Positions 11,856-24,524 of a stretch of DNA of 64,000 nt are shown one piece after another. The notes beneath the pieces are model-generated. The model saw only the letters and a list, made by a program, of their open reading frames with translations, had not been told where the DNA came from and made no database searches. The DNA comes from Rhynchosporium graminicola (lineage: Eukaryota > Ascomycota > Leotiomycetes > Helotiales > Ploettnerulaceae), in assembly GCA_900074885.1 (NCBI GenBank), contig FJUW01000005.1, positions 526,242-590,241 on the forward strand. Direction: 5' to 3'. Position 1 is the first letter of the stretch. Each line of letters opens with the position of its first letter. Both the position numbers and the translations under genes were made by a program.

Positions 11856-12886
11856 GGCCACAGCTAAATCGACATACGTGAATAGCTAAATCGATATACG
11901 CTAAAATTCTAGTAACTTGGCGTATGTATCTAGGGGACACGCCCTCCTATATAAATTTGTACTAGAGGGTAAGGGCTATTTATGCAGGACGATAATATTC
12001 ATAATTTCCTGATTACCCCTAAGGCTATGAATTGTAATTGAGGTTATTCGGAGTCGTTCTACTGCTACTACTTATATACTCTACTACTATTCTGGCTGTA
12101 ATTCTTTCATATATTCATACCCGGGCTCTCCAGAAAATCGTATAAGAAGGTAGTAAACTTCCCTCTAGAGGGCCCCTACCGAATAGCTGTATATGTACTA
12201 TACAGCAGGCCTTTAGACTACTATGCTACTATATACTCTGGAAGCGGCAGTAAAGTGGCAGTGTCCTTCTGAGCAATATTTATTACTACTGGTACTACGA
12301 CAGGCCTGAATCAGTGAATTCAGCTCCCCTAGCTCCCCTTCCTCTATTAAATCCTTTGAAGGTCAGAGGTAAAGGCAGACCGAAGGGTGCTCCGAAGGGT
12401 GCTCTTAGAGGTAGGGTAGCACCTTCAAATACACGCCGGGACCCCTCGTTATTTGAAATCCCCTCTAGCTCTGCCCCTGCATCACTTGAGCAGCCTCCTG
12501 TAGTATAAAATAGCGTATCATCGACTGTAATAGCTATATAGAGGCTTAAGGGCGGGCATCAAGATAGCTATGAACCCGGTACACGGAGGGAGAGAGGGTA
12601 TATATATAGCATATTATCAATCTATCACGTAGATAGTATAGAAGATGCTACTATAGCTAGTGAAGCTTTGATTAAGAAAGATATAATTAGGAGGGTAGAG
12701 GTATATACTAAGGATACGGAGTTTAAAGATGATTTTGATAATTTAGCATAGAGAGGGGTAGCTATTATGCAGTATATATAGTTATGTATATAAATCTTGG
12801 TGGTGATAAATGCACTCTTCATATTCAGCTCGCCTAGTTAGCGTATGTCGATTTAGCTATTCACGTATGTCGATTTAGCTGTGGCC
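11856..12886. mobile_element. 1,031-bp TIR element inside the phosphate symporter
   Basis: Bounded by near-perfect 46-bp terminal inverted repeats (11856-11901 and 12841-12886, one mismatch) that begin GGCCACAGC. Each TIR holds two tandem copies of the motif AGCTAAATCGACATACG. The flanking 8-mers atagtttt (11848-11855) and atattttt (12887-12894) match at 7 of 8 positions, and removing the element plus one 8-mer restores the host frame. Target-site duplications of 8 bp fit hAT-like transposons, but no transposase is present. Inside is only a 64-codon frame (12314-12508) with an AT-hook-like GKGRPKG motif, plus a degraded protein-like stretch at 12550-12750. Best read as a non-autonomous element or a decayed copy of a larger one. 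Confidence 0.9.
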
Positions 12887-12894
12887 ATATTTTT
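12887..12894. repeat. Right target-site duplication
   Basis: The 8-mer atattttt abuts the right TIR. Together with the left copy it reconstitutes the uninterrupted symporter codons when one copy is removed. Confidence 0.75.
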
Positions 12895-13994
12895 CCTTCG
12901 GGGTCAGTGGAATTACTGGAATGTCGCTTGCCAGCAGTTCAGTCTCTGATGCAATCGGAATATTTCCCGAATTGGTGTGTGACGTTCGGCCTGACTCGAT
13001 GGAAGACGAAGACGAACTCTTGGCCTCCACTGATACGAAATGCGCGGTACATTCTTTCTTATTCGGAAGGTAGTATGGGGGGTTTTCGCGCAGGAGTAGT
13101 GGCCCCATAGGAATATGGATGAGTCGGAGCCGGCAATCTTTCTTGTCTTCCTCCAACGATCGGCGAAAATTAGGAATAGCGAAGAAATAAGCAAGGAATA
13201 GTATAACAATGAAGGTTCCCACAATCGGAACTACAAATCTGGCAATGCCAAACCCTTGTATCGATTGTTTGCCAAGTAGCTCCAGAAGGATGAAGACAGG
13301 GAATAGAGTACATGTCGCTGCGATGTAGAAAGGCATGGACCTAAGCGCACTTTCGTAAGGATTGTTCCTATTAAGAACAGTGACGTTCAGGAGACTCTGT
13401 ATCAATGCAGCGACAACCCCAGCAAATAGAGGTGAGATGAGCCATGCTGCGGCGATAGTTGACAATCCCTTACCTTGCCATCCCCATTTCAGTGTTGCCC
13501 CTGAAGCAATTCCAACTCCAGCCAGACAAGCAACCATCGTTTGAGTTGTAGAGACCGGCAGTCCCATACTTGTCGCGATGGTCAACCATGCGGATGTACC
13601 AAATTCAACACATCCCATAGCCAGGACGAGCGCAGAGGGATGCTGGTCGAAGTGATGTACATTGATCACACCGTTCTTGATCTTCTCGGTGACCCTTCCT
13701 CCTAGAACAACTGCGCCGGCGAATTCTGTTAGGATCGCGAGCACTCCGGCTTGCTTGAAAGTCAATGTCCCAGATGCGATGGCGGTCGCGTAGGAGTTTG
13801 ACACATCATTTGCACCATTACTTTTGTACCAATGTCAGCGTGCACAATATTCCATGCCTTATTCCAGGACAAAAGAATCAATCCTGTATCTTTTGAGAGC
13901 GTTTACAGTTGAGAAACACATACCCCAAGGAGCTTGCACAAAAAGCCACAGATGTTACGGCAATAATCCAAGTGACTTCTTCGAGAGCTGGCAT

Positions 13995-16900
13995 CGTATT
14001 TTGATTGCCGTGATCTGCTCGTGGTCTCTCGATGAGCAAGACTTTTCTTCTTTGTCAAAGTCAGTGTTGATGTTTACGACAGTGCGGTGCAATTATTGTT
14101 GAGGCCGATAAATTTTTAAAGCTTTCCTCTTTACGTCGTCGAGAGCTTCTTCGACCTTGGCTGCTGGTCCGATAGCCCCAGGTCCATCGCGGTTAAATTT
14201 TGAAGCCGTTCAAAGCCGTTCAGTAAGAAGGCGTTGGCAGACAATCGGCAAATAGAAGCTCGCTGACCGGAGCATTCTCCATTCTAGATAGATATAAGTG
14301 GCTTACTACATCCACTCACTTGCCATGCCATCACTTGCCATGCTAGCCAAGCCCTTTCAACATCACCAAGGAAATCTTCCAGTACTTCCAGTGTACATAA
14401 CCTCAACAAGTTTCAAGCAAGGATTCCAGGACTTGAGGAAGCATTGTCTGGAGGACGGAAGAGACATATATATAACCATAGAACATCAAAGGTCACGCAA
14501 CGTAGCTGCGGAAATCCTACTACAATCAATTTTGCGAGGAAATTCACACTGTAAACCTTTACGGAAGGTAAAAGGAAATGCATAGGTCCATTGCCGAAAT
14601 CAGACGCCGGTCCGTCGAATTTGTTGAGATAACCCTTTCCTCGAACGTAAACGAGGAAAGTCTCTCACCAGAATCGAAAATGCTCTGGTATCTTTTACTC
14701 ACCAATTCTAGGATTGGCCATCACAACAGGTCATTGGCCAATTCAGTGACAACTATGCCAACTACATCTAGTTGAAGTTATACAAGAATCTAACACCGCA
14801 AATAAGCTACTTAGATAGCGCAGGCCATGGTAGTTTTCTCTGATTTCAGCAATCGTCGAGCGAAGAGTCTATCTAACCTAGATGAATTGGCATTTTAAAG
14901 CTTTTCATTGACCAACCACAGAAATGGTATGTAAAACATACCAGCTCTAATCAAATACTGAATCACGACCTAGCCGCAGTTCGAATTGATCCCTGATCAT
15001 CAGTATATCCTACGGTCATGACTTGAAGTCTGCCTCATCAAGCTGATAGCTATCCGTAACTAGCTAGTATTTTGCCAAAGGTAACCAACGAATTAGGCTT
15101 CGGTAATCCGGGTTATGAACCAAACCCCCACTTACACTTTAGTTTGCAGACCAGAAGCTGTTTGTTCAATGCCAAGACTAAATATGGTACTAATGCTAGT
15201 CACTTGCACCATTCAAGTTCTCTCCACCCTCACTTATGGCAGAAAAAGGAATTGATAGAGTGAAAGTTAAGGCCGATTGTTCCCCACGAAAACCCGCCAG
15301 AAACGCAAGCGGCCCTACGCCGAAGGATTTAAACCTTCAAATAGCAATCATAGCAAAACAACTTCCATAATCGGATTGAGGGAGTCAAGAGGACTTGCCT
15401 TGAGAGGATAGTTGCATAGAAAGGTGGAGTGAAATTTATCACAGAGAGATGTAGTAAGTGGGAGAGGAAAGGATAGGCGACTAGGGGAAGAAAAAAAGGA
15501 TTTAGGGAGAGACAATACTCTAAGAAGAAAGGTAAGGTAAGGCAAGGTCGAGACTTGGATTCATCCTAAGGCTTTATATCCTTCGGTGTAAGTATGCGAA
15601 TAGCCTGATCTTCTGATCCGTAGAGGTAGGCAGCAGACACTACCTGGACGTCGCGCGTATCGCGTTTTGCAAAGCAGCATGGATATTAAGCTAGGCATGT
15701 GCAAAATAGCGACTAAGTGAAGAAGAGATGCATGGGAAAACAATCACCGAAAGAAAAAAGCCAGCCCGGCATCATACTATACAATACTCGGCTCGGCAAT
15801 ATTCGACTAATGTGGTATCTAGGCATCATCAATGACCCACCCTATCCGGACCACCGGAATATCCAGGCCGTTGAATCGTTTCAAGAAACATTTGACAGCA
15901 TTTCGGTTGTATACATTTGACTAGATAGGTCGCCCGAGGAACCCGAAAGGCAGTAGGTACTGTAGACACATCGGCGACAATCCTCGCTTAGTGTAATACG
16001 AGGCCAACATCCTACGGTCACTGGGGGGAATCATGGGAAGAACTAGCCAAGTGATGTGGCTATGGATATTCAATGGCTAGAAGTACCTAGCGGATGAGTG
16101 TGGTGCAGGTCATGAGATCAGGCATGTTTTACTTTTCAGCCAGCACCGATTGTAGCTCTTTCCCGACAGACAGTCAATTGATATGCGACATGGGTTGCCT
16201 GCTCGTAATCCAAATTATAACTCCAGATTAGGCCACCGGGTTGTCTTTGTTCAGATTGAAAGCTGGTCTGTCTGAGAGGAATGGTGTCCGTGATTTAACA
16301 GTCGCATTCCTTCCAGTTCAACCCGTCTTGCCGATTGGATTCATAAAAATTAAATACAGAACTGGGCTTAGGATGGTAGACGCCATGGTCAACTACAAGA
16401 AAATAGCAAGGATACATTCCGGAGGATAACATTTGGACTTTCATCAAGCGTTCTCGCACTTATCGAGAATGAATACCTTACACGCCTCGATTCCGACTTC
16501 CCAGACCAAGAAGATCCCATACTCCTCCGTCTTTCCGATCCCATCTCAAAGTCTGCAAGATTTAAACGTACATCAAGTCCAGTACATATCGAATCTCCAG
16601 GCTTGAGAAGGAGCTTACTTTCTATCTACCCAGTGAGAACTACTTTGGGATTCAATTACGACCTTGGCGCACGATGAACATCCTGATTTCAAGCGTAATA
16701 AAACTTCGCTCGCTTGCATTAACGAAGGTAGCTCACTTCTCCACCAACACTATTCCCCAGGTATTCACTTACTAACAACACATGCACCAGACACACACAT
16801 ACCATGTTCGTAGTATAGTATGTACGAGAATGACACAGCCAGCACGTGTTATTAAAGAGATATCTCTACCCGACCAAGAAGCAGGGAGTTAGAAGAAGAG

Positions 16901-17111
16901 CCAGATTCCGGACGCCATTGCACCGTACTACCTTGTAATCGAAACCGGGGAGTCCAGCCATCCGTGCTTAACTGAATGTATCTGTCAAAATTGTCCCCCT
17001 AACGCACGCCGACGCACGCCACAATGCCAGCTATCCCTGTTCTCACTATCTATTCAAGGGCTTCAACCAGAAATTGGAAAACCCGCAACACCGCAGCATT
17101 GGGAGCCAAAT
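13995..17111. other. 3.1-kb intergenic region
   Basis: Holds the promoter of the phosphate symporter at its left end and the 3' flank of the QutR-like gene at its right end. I see no additional gene, RNA or repeat; the open frames are short and without recognisable features. Confidence 0.5.
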
Positions 17112-19193
17112 TCAATACAATCCCCTCCCACTAGCTAACCTCACAAAACTATACGGCACATTTTGGCCCACCAACAGCCGGAGCGTCTCAACCGTGGTAA
17201 AGGCACTCGTATCCGCAACCCCATAAGCCGTCCACCCACTCTGCTCCGCCACAGCGTGGGGATCGCTTTTTCTCGGGCCATGGGCAAGATCAAGAAAGAC
17301 TTTCCCCTTCCCGCCGTCTCGTCCAGGCGAGGAGCTGCCACTCCTGCTACCACCACCAGGACCAGTCATGTAGCCATTCTGGTACGTTCGACCATTACTA
17401 AAGTGTCGTAATAGTGGCTGTACGAGATGGCTCTTCTCAGGCGGGAGAGCAGAGATGATAGCGAAAGGATACTCGACTCTTTGCACAGACTCGATAGATG
17501 TGAATGGCTCGATACCAGCTGCTAATGGACCATGCGCTTTGAAGCCGACAGTATAGATTTTACCGATATTGAGGCTACGGAGCGCAAATATGATGCTTGC
17601 GGCGTCTTCGCCGTTGCCGCTGAGGATGATGGCGGCGCGGTCTTTGTAAGCGGACGGAGCGAAGTCACGGGTTAGGGTTGCGCGGATACCTTTCCATGTT
17701 GCGTTGTCGCCGACGAAAGTTGATGATGCACCGTCTCCTCGAACAACGATCGTGTCGACGGATCCGATTGTACGGGCAGCGTCTGTGAGGTGCGGGATAT
17801 ATGGTTGCGAAGCTGGAAGAGGAGGGTTGATGTAGGCTCCACCGAAGTTGGGTTGTAGACAGAAGGCTTCGACTGAGCCCCTCACCCCTCGGTCGACGGA
17901 TTGGAAGTTATGAGGCAGGCCGAGCTCGTTAAAGCATTTCTCGAAGAAGGTTGCTTGTGGTGTTGCTCGAAATGATCCGATGGCGTAGATATTCTTTTTG
18001 GGTAATTGACCCATGGTACTTAATGCACCGTTGATCTCTGCGGCGCTCATTTGACCTGGTGCCGCTACGATCGGCAGCAGTGGATGGGTGATAGGACTGA
18101 AGACCGTATTAAGTGCTCGAGAAAGTTGACCCAACTGACCCATGTTGACAGCTGACAGTGGTGGTCCATTGGGATTATTCGCTTTGATCTGTGAACGGAA
18201 GTATTCCAACTCGTAATTTTCCGATATCGAGTTGATGATGGTTATCATCTTGACAATATCTCCGTACTTTTTCGACTCGTTGAATATGGATTGGGCTTGG
18301 GGCGAAGGCCACTTGAATGTCCCGGAGAAATCGTGAAAGGCGGATATGATGCGACTATTACCTCGATTCTCATATAATCGTCTTCTGATATCTTCTGGTA
18401 GCCAGACTTCTACGTCGATGTACTCGCATCCCCACTGGATGGCTCGGTAAAGATACTCGTAGTACAATGCAGGGTTGTCCATAGGAAATCGGCCATTCTC
18501 ACGTGTACAGCGTGTAGTGAAAATGATAGGTAGTTCAGTACGTTGCCTCAAAAGCATCACTTGCTCTCCGACATAGCTCATGCTAGGTACAGAGCCGTAG
18601 CTGCCATCCGGTAAAGGCTCCTTCAGTAAATCAACTCGTATCTCTACAGCATCAGACCCAACAGACAAAATGTCCAAATTCGAAAGTGCTGTCCGTACAT
18701 CGGGAAATGTAGTCGATATGAAGTATGTCCTTGGTTTCGTGATGAGCGCTTCATGATGACTTATCTGACCGAGTGTAAAAGCGATGAAGCGCGACAGATC
18801 CCTCCTGAAAAATGGGGTTTCTGTATACAAGAATTCGTAATCCGAAGCAGCTGAGAGATCGACATCTGGTGGCATTCCTAGATTCACACAATGCGCGTTG
18901 ATGGCTACCATGAGGGTCCGATTCCTAGTCACAATAGTTTCCATCGCATCACTTGTTGCAATCCCTATGACTGCTCCGCGATCGTCCTCTTCAACATCTG
19001 AGAAACTTGGGGCCAGCCTGTACGGTTTCCCAAGTACATCCGCAAAGATAGTCACTATCTTTCCTTGTCCCTGCCCGTATATGATGACCACTATCCGATT
19101 GTCTTCAGTGCTCACATTTGTCACATTTGTGATCCCATTCGTACTTTTCGGCCTCGCAGGCGTTGGCATGGACTGTAGCTGCTTCGTCGCCAT
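17112..19193 (-). CDS. QutR/Qa-1S-like quinate pathway repressor, short form
   Basis: One uninterrupted frame of 693 residues, homologous to the C-terminal part of the AROM protein as in the fungal quinate repressors. A shikimate-kinase-like remnant without a P-loop (about 33-140) precedes a type I dehydroquinase-like domain (about 155-340). The latter has [29 protein letters not shown] and DIVKM, so the equivalents of the catalytic His (287) and Lys (315) are present. A shikimate-dehydrogenase-like domain (about 395-690) lacks the usual SxSPxxHN and SVTIPHK motifs (here GAYINPPLP). This domain order and lost chemistry fit a sensor/repressor rather than an enzyme. Family members are usually about 900 residues, so this one is short at the N-terminus. 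No other quinate gene is nearby. Confidence 0.85.
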   Translation of the reverse strand: MATKQLQSMPTPARPKSTNGITNVTNVSTEDNRIVVIIYGQGQGKIVTIFADVLGKPYRLAPSFSDVEEDDRGAVIGIATSDAMETIVTRNRTLMVAINAHCVNLGMPPDVDLSAASDYEFLYTETPFFRRDLSRFIAFTLGQISHHEALITKPRTYFISTTFPDVRTALSNLDILSVGSDAVEIRVDLLKEPLPDGSYGSVPSMSYVGEQVMLLRQRTELPIIFTTRCTRENGRFPMDNPALYYEYLYRAIQWGCEYIDVEVWLPEDIRRRLYENRGNSRIISAFHDFSGTFKWPSPQAQSIFNESKKYGDIVKMITIINSISENYELEYFRSQIKANNPNGPPLSAVNMGQLGQLSRALNTVFSPITHPLLPIVAAPGQMSAAEINGALSTMGQLPKKNIYAIGSFRATPQATFFEKCFNELGLPHNFQSVDRGVRGSVEAFCLQPNFGGAYINPPLPASQPYIPHLTDAARTIGSVDTIVVRGDGASSTFVGDNATWKGIRATLTRDFAPSAYKDRAAIILSGNGEDAASIIFALRSLNIGKIYTVGFKAHGPLAAGIEPFTSIESVQRVEYPFAIISALPPEKSHLVQPLLRHFSNGRTYQNGYMTGPGGGSRSGSSSPGRDGGKGKVFLDLAHGPRKSDPHAVAEQSGWTAYGVADTSAFTTVETLRLLVGQNVPYSFVRLASGRGLY

Positions 19194-22100
19194 TGTAGTA
19201 TATATACGCCCTTCTGGAAGGATATTTCGAGCTCTTCGAAGTTTCGCCTGTTTATGTTGAGCAGTATCTAGTGTTCGAAGAGGTTATCGCAAGTGTTTAA
19301 AGAAAGTCCAGCTGCTTTCTCGCATATCCACACTGCCTGTGATTATCTGGAGACTTTACGGCTGGCGTCCCTATGAATGGGGGAAGGTTACGGCGCAAGA
19401 GGAATGGGCGATCGTGTCTTGGGGTGTCTGTTCGAAGTCTCCTACTCGGCACTAATAAGTGGCCTGAGATCGCAACCCAGCTTCACCAATTGGATTCTTG
19501 CTCAGATTCTCTGACATGCACCTAGGTATACCTTTCACTGTACGCGATACCTGCGATCTTCCAATGTGGTTCAGTCCCAAGAGTCGTGAAGGCGGTCTGA
19601 CGTCGGGAGGCTCACTTAGAGGGGGGGATCTCTACAATGCTAACGGAGGATGATTCAAGGCCAGACAAGAGGTACATTGGGATTCCGCCGTGGGAGTTGG
19701 GTTCGCTGGGAGCCCTGTAAGCGATATGAAATCTCGGTAGAATTGAAGGATATATTGTAAAGTGATTAGGGCCAGTCTCAAGAAGGGAGATAATGAGGCT
19801 AGGTGGAGCTGTAAATGTAAGCCGTACATGGATCTTCCAGGCAATCAATCCTGAGAAGCTTTGCCACGGCACAAACAACCGCGGGAAGTGTAAGATCATG
19901 AGTGGAAAATTAGATGAGGGCGCGAAAGGATTTCGGGAGAGATTCTTCCAGCGACAGAATAGCATTTCATCCAGAAGTTGGGACTGTTGAGCTGCAGCGT
20001 GCGTCTTGGCCAGGCGGCATGCGCTTGGTACGTAAACGTTGCGCATGGGGCCGTGGTGTCGCATGTCAGAGAGAGCAGAAGATTGGGGTTGTGGGGTTAT
20101 GGAGTCGGGTGGAGGGGTAAGAACTTCCACCAATGACAGCAAGTATATCGTTGTGAAAAGCTTCAATTCTTACAAGTACATAGTAGAAGTTACGAACGTA
20201 CGAGACGTGTAAGTGCCAAGCAAATATGCAAATGCTATTTATTGATTTGGTAGATATCACGGACTCGGCAATACCGATCTACCAGATTAAGAAGGCTTGG
20301 GGTCTCAGTACATCAGGCAGTTTTATCACCCGCGCTGCTACCTCAGCCGTCCTGTTGGGTGCAGATCCTACTTTATTTAAATTCCGAGACGTCGCTACAA
20401 GACATTGAGGTATGACGGAGAATTTGTCCTGCGCAGGCTATTGTCCGGTATCTCAGTATCTGTAGATGTATTTCTGGACATCAGTAAGGATCCTTCGATC
20501 TGGCGCTGTCGATTTTCCCTTTTGAAGTTGGCGTGGACGGTGAAAATGTGGGCAATTCCTTTCCGCCCTTGTAGCTAAAGCTTCATTCATATCATATGTA
20601 AAGACTATTGATAAGAGTTGGTGTAGGAAGGAAATCGCTGGCTTTGAAGTAGGATCTAGTCGGGTCTGGAGCCACTTTGCTTTTGAGGTCGTTTGATTGA
20701 AGAGACTTAATGATGAGGGGCTTCCTGATTAATTTTGGGTTTGATTTTGTCTTCAGCCATGAACCTTCAACCATGAAGGCGTATCAGCCGGCTGAAATTG
20801 CTAAATTTCCATTTGGCCGAGCAGATTTACCGATTCTCATACGTGAAAATACTATGGTAGGCAGGAGAAAGCACTCTCAAACCCTTCATTTCATCTGTCG
20901 TTACAAGAAGTAAATGGTTATAATGCCCTGTAAAGGTAAATTATGATGTTAGCTGTAGACGCGGGGTTCCAGCACGTTTTATGCTTCGCACCCTCTCTTA
21001 TATCGTTTGAAGTTAAGCCTATACCAATTGCTATCTGTCATGTATTGCCTTTCTATATTTCCCGATGGAGAAATAGTCAGTGTATCAGAGTGTATCCTGC
21101 TAAATAAAAAGTCTCTCTGTAGGAGTTTGGCGATCTTCTGCTTATATAGGCTGGAGCCACGAACCCGTTACTAATGCTGCCACTTATGTTGTCGCTCACT
21201 TAGAGTTCTGAAGTCTCCCCGGATTTTGTTCCACTAATTAGCATTTCCCATGCCAAGTATTTATTCTTAACAATTTACGAGCCTCAACCACGTCATTCTC
21301 GCCAGTACCAAGGCTTCAAAACCACTTGAAACCTAAGCACCGGCTGATCAACCGCTCAAACGGAGGATCGACGCAGAATTTTCAAGGCGTGTATTTCTGA
21401 GCTTTCCTATCACGGAGTAAAAGACACAAGAGATCGTAAGCGTGCGGCGAAGAAGCCTTAACGTGAAATCTTTTTTTCATATCGTGTGATGGTCAAACAA
21501 AATACCTTTGTCCGGTTGGTACAGAACCCTGGAGTCTCTATGTGCACCGAGAGCAGTACATGCAATTCATCGTCATGACCGCCATTTGTATTGCCGGAGT
21601 CAAAGGCTGATACTTCGTCGCCATCACACATGAACTTCGCACTTTTAGATCTCACGATATCCCAAGTAATCCAGTGGGACTCTATCCGAGCAACCGCAAC
21701 TATTCGCCAACTCATGAATTCTTCAGTTTGCATGGTCAAGAGTCAATAGTCAAATGAACGTCCATGCATACTCACTCCGTAGACCCAGAAAACCACCGAG
21801 AAAGCCACCGCCTAGTATTTCCCCTTCCCTGGCCGGACCGACACACCAAGCAGCGCTTGTATCAAAACAATCAACTTCAGTCGCTGTATTATCCAAAAGT
21901 GGGGATACTCACGTGAGACTGAAATCCACTGAGGCTCCGTAGTGGACTCTCCCGGCGCGTCGGATCCTGTAAGAACAACGCCGCGGGTTGACTTCGCTTG
22001 ACTGGCTTGACTCGCTTGCTTGTTTTCTTCGTCGAAGTGCTGATGGCGACGTCATCGCTTCAATATTGTGCCACAAAATGCCAGCCAGCGCAATAATGTT

Positions 22101-22590
22101 TTGCTAGAGTGCAATCCACTTCGTCTCGATTCCTGACCTTTGGAGATTCCGCATTCTCCATCTGGGGCTTGGCGTTTCCTCGTCCTGGAGATTGGAGTCA
22201 GGTAACTAACTTCTGCTGACTGATGGCCTTGGGGAGCGGTGACGATGTCAGTGATATTTTCGTGTGAAAAGCAAGGCAAAGAGAGACCAGCGTCACCAAG
22301 CGCACCCTGTGATCCGGGGACAAGGGGCAGATAACGCCCCTTCCGTCACTAGAAGCTCATGTTATAATGGAAGCTTTCTGAGCCGCCATATACCGTTTCT
22401 ACACAGCATATAATCTAGTACGAAACGAGTAAGTGAAAGTGCAATTGGACGTGCCGATCTCTACTTCAAGATCCACACTTCCTCCAGTGCGGAAGAAGAC
22501 CCAGAGCATATATTGGCAGCATTCCCCTCTCGTATACACATCTTTGTTTTCAAGGACTTTTGCCCTCAAATCCACTCAACAATCGCAACC
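19194..22590. other. 3.4-kb intergenic region with divergent promoters
   Basis: Lies between the starts of the QutR-like gene (-) and the hexose transporter (+). A minus-strand frame at 19612-20166 has no recognisable domain. A 91-codon minus-strand frame from ATG 21733 to 21458 has fairly protein-like composition but no family I know; I leave both uncalled. No RNA gene or repeat was recognised. Confidence 0.45.
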
Positions 22591-24524
22591 ATGAAGTTCT
22601 TCTCCAAGAACCGCGATGCGGATCACAGCAGCAGTAGCACAGCTGTTCCATCCACGGCAAATTCAATAGACAATCCTTCCGCGCAGAGACAAGCCGTCGT
22701 GGGCGAGAAGGATTTCCACAATGGCAACCCAACTTCTGCCAACCAGACCTCTGCGAACACGAAACCACCTGGGATTACGATGCGAACAGTAGCCATGACG
22801 ATATTGGTAGCAATGGGAGGATTCATCTTCGGTTATGACACAGGACAAATCTCTGGCTTTCTCGAAATGCGAGTCTTCCTCGAGCGATTTGGTCAAACAA
22901 CGGAAGTGACGGAAACACATCCTTTCGGGTTATATTTCACCACCGTTCGCTCTGGCTTAATTGTAGCTCTGGTATGTCATACTAAGAGATGTATGTATTG
23001 TGCAAATGCTAACCTACCAAGTTATCTATCGGTACTCTCATTGGATGTCTCATCGCCGGGCCTTTCGCAAACAAATATGGACGGAAATGGTGTATTCCTG
23101 TGTGGTGCATGATTTTCAACATTGGAGTTATTATTCAGATGGCTGTTGGCCCTGGCATGTGGGTAGGGATCGTAATGGGTCGGTGGGTTGCAGGTCTCGG
23201 TGTTGGTGGTCTCTCGGTTCTCGTACCACTTTACATGAGTGAGACATCGCCCGTTAATGTTCGAGGAGCTGTAGTATCGTAAGTTATGCTTTCCTTAAGC
23301 CCAGCCATCGCTAACCAAATCAGGTGCTACCAGCTCTTCATCACAATCGGTATCTTCACAGCCGACTGCATCAATTACGGTACCGAAGCAATGGATAACA
23401 CAGGTTCTTACCGCATTCCGATGGGAATCGGGTTTCTCTGGTCTATTATCCTTGGTCTAGGCATAATATTCCTCCCTGAGTCTCCTCGTCACGACTGGAA
23501 TCATGGCCGCTCTGAGCGGGCCACAACAACAATGTCCAAGTTCTACGGTCTCGCAGAAACACATCCTCTCATTGTTAATGAGACTGGCGAGATTGAAAAG
23601 GTTATGCAAGCCACACAGGGCGACCACCCGTGGTACGAAGCCCTCACGGGTCCACGCATGTTCTACCGTGTTGCTTTGGCCATGGGACTTCAAATGTTTC
23701 AACAATTGACAGGAGCAAACTACTTCTTCTACTACGGGACGACCGTTTTCTCAGGCGTTGGTATCGACAACTCATACGTCACAGCCATGATTCTAGGAGG
23801 TGTGAATGTCGGAGCCACATTCTTCGGTGTCTGGCTCGCCAAGAGGGCTCGGCGTCGTGAGTCTCTGTACATCTCAGCACTCTGGCAATGCATGTGCTTC
23901 CTAGTCTTCGCCTCCGTCGGTCAATTTGTCTTCAAGCCCGCCGTTCCTGATTCCTCATCCGCAAAGACAGCTGGAACAGTCATGATCGTCTTCGCATGCC
24001 TTTTCATTGTCTCTTTCGCCGCGACTTGGGGGCCTCTAGTTTGGGCCTGTATTGGAGAGATGTTCCCCTACCGCTACCGAGCTGTTGGTATGGCCCTCGC
24101 CACGAGTGCTAACTGGATTTTCAACTTCCTACTGGCTTTCTTCACTCCTTTCATAACGAACGACATCGATTTCGCCTACGGATATGTCTTCGCCGGATGC
24201 AATCTTGCTGCTTTCTTCCTCGTATACTTCTTCTTGATCGAGTCATCGGGCAAGACTTTGGAAGAAGTCGATGCCATGTATCTTCTTCACGTCAGACCTC
24301 TTGGCAGTGGAAGATTTGAGTTCGACGAGGAGACGAAGAACAGTATTGGTGATGGTGGTCTCGGTACGGATAATATGCGTCTGGAAGGCAAGGGCAAAAA
24401 CATGCACAAGCAGAAGGAGGCTGGTGTCGCTGGAGTGGAACAGGACGAAGGAATACTCGTCAAGGATGAAACGGGAGGGAATCTACCACCTATGAGCGGA
24501 GGTGCTGCTGGACACGCGAGGTAG
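22591..24524 (+). CDS. MFS hexose transporter
   Basis: Three exons (22591-22971, 23022-23278, 23324-24524) give 612 residues in consistent phase. Typical 12-helix sugar-porter features: GYDTGQISG in helix 1, KYGRKW and GRWVAGLGVGG in the first half, NVRGAVVS, PESPRH closing the first half, QQLTGANYFFYYGT in helix 7, PYRYRAVGMALATSANW, and ESSGKTLEEVD at the end. The 60-residue Ser/Asn-rich cytosolic N-terminus and the long hydrophilic C-tail fit fungal HXT-type glucose transporters. The start is the first ATG in the frame. The second intron (23279-23323) splits the conserved VVSCYQLF segment. Whether it is a transporter or a sensor cannot be settled from sequence; the C-tail is too short for a classic Snf3/Rgt2 sensor. 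Confidence 0.92.

Larger units (their letters stand above)
11093..13994 (-). pseudogene. Pho89-type Na+/phosphate symporter interrupted by a transposon
   Basis: High-affinity phosphate permease of the PHO-4 family. Exons: 13924-13994, a large exon 11597-13820, and 11093-11507. With the inserted element (11856-12886) and one copy of the target duplication removed, the reading frame closes exactly into about 556 residues. Both inverted family repeats are visible: GANDVSNSYATAIAS with GLPVSTTQ in the N-terminal half, and HGSNDVANAVG with GLPVSTTQ in the C-terminal half. The insertion falls near residue 335, in the hydrophilic loop between the halves. Translation from the normal start therefore ends after about three element-encoded residues (..KYGHS stop). 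No other lesion is seen, so the insertion looks recent, unless the element is spliced out. Probably non-functional in this strain. Confidence 0.88.

Noticed and set aside
12314..12508. Stand-alone gene for the 64-codon frame
   Set aside because: It lies wholly inside the TIR element and has only an AT-hook-like motif; treated as element-encoded residue.
11856..12886. Tc1/mariner (TA target) or MULE (9-bp target) assignment
   Set aside because: The flanks are not TA and the ninth base does not match; only an 8-bp duplication restores the host gene.
19612..20166. 184-codon minus-strand frame
   Set aside because: Low-complexity composition, no domain, no splice partner and no link to the QutR-like gene.
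21458..21733. 91-codon minus-strand frame
   Set aside because: Composition is protein-like, but there is no domain, promoter clue or neighbour to support it.
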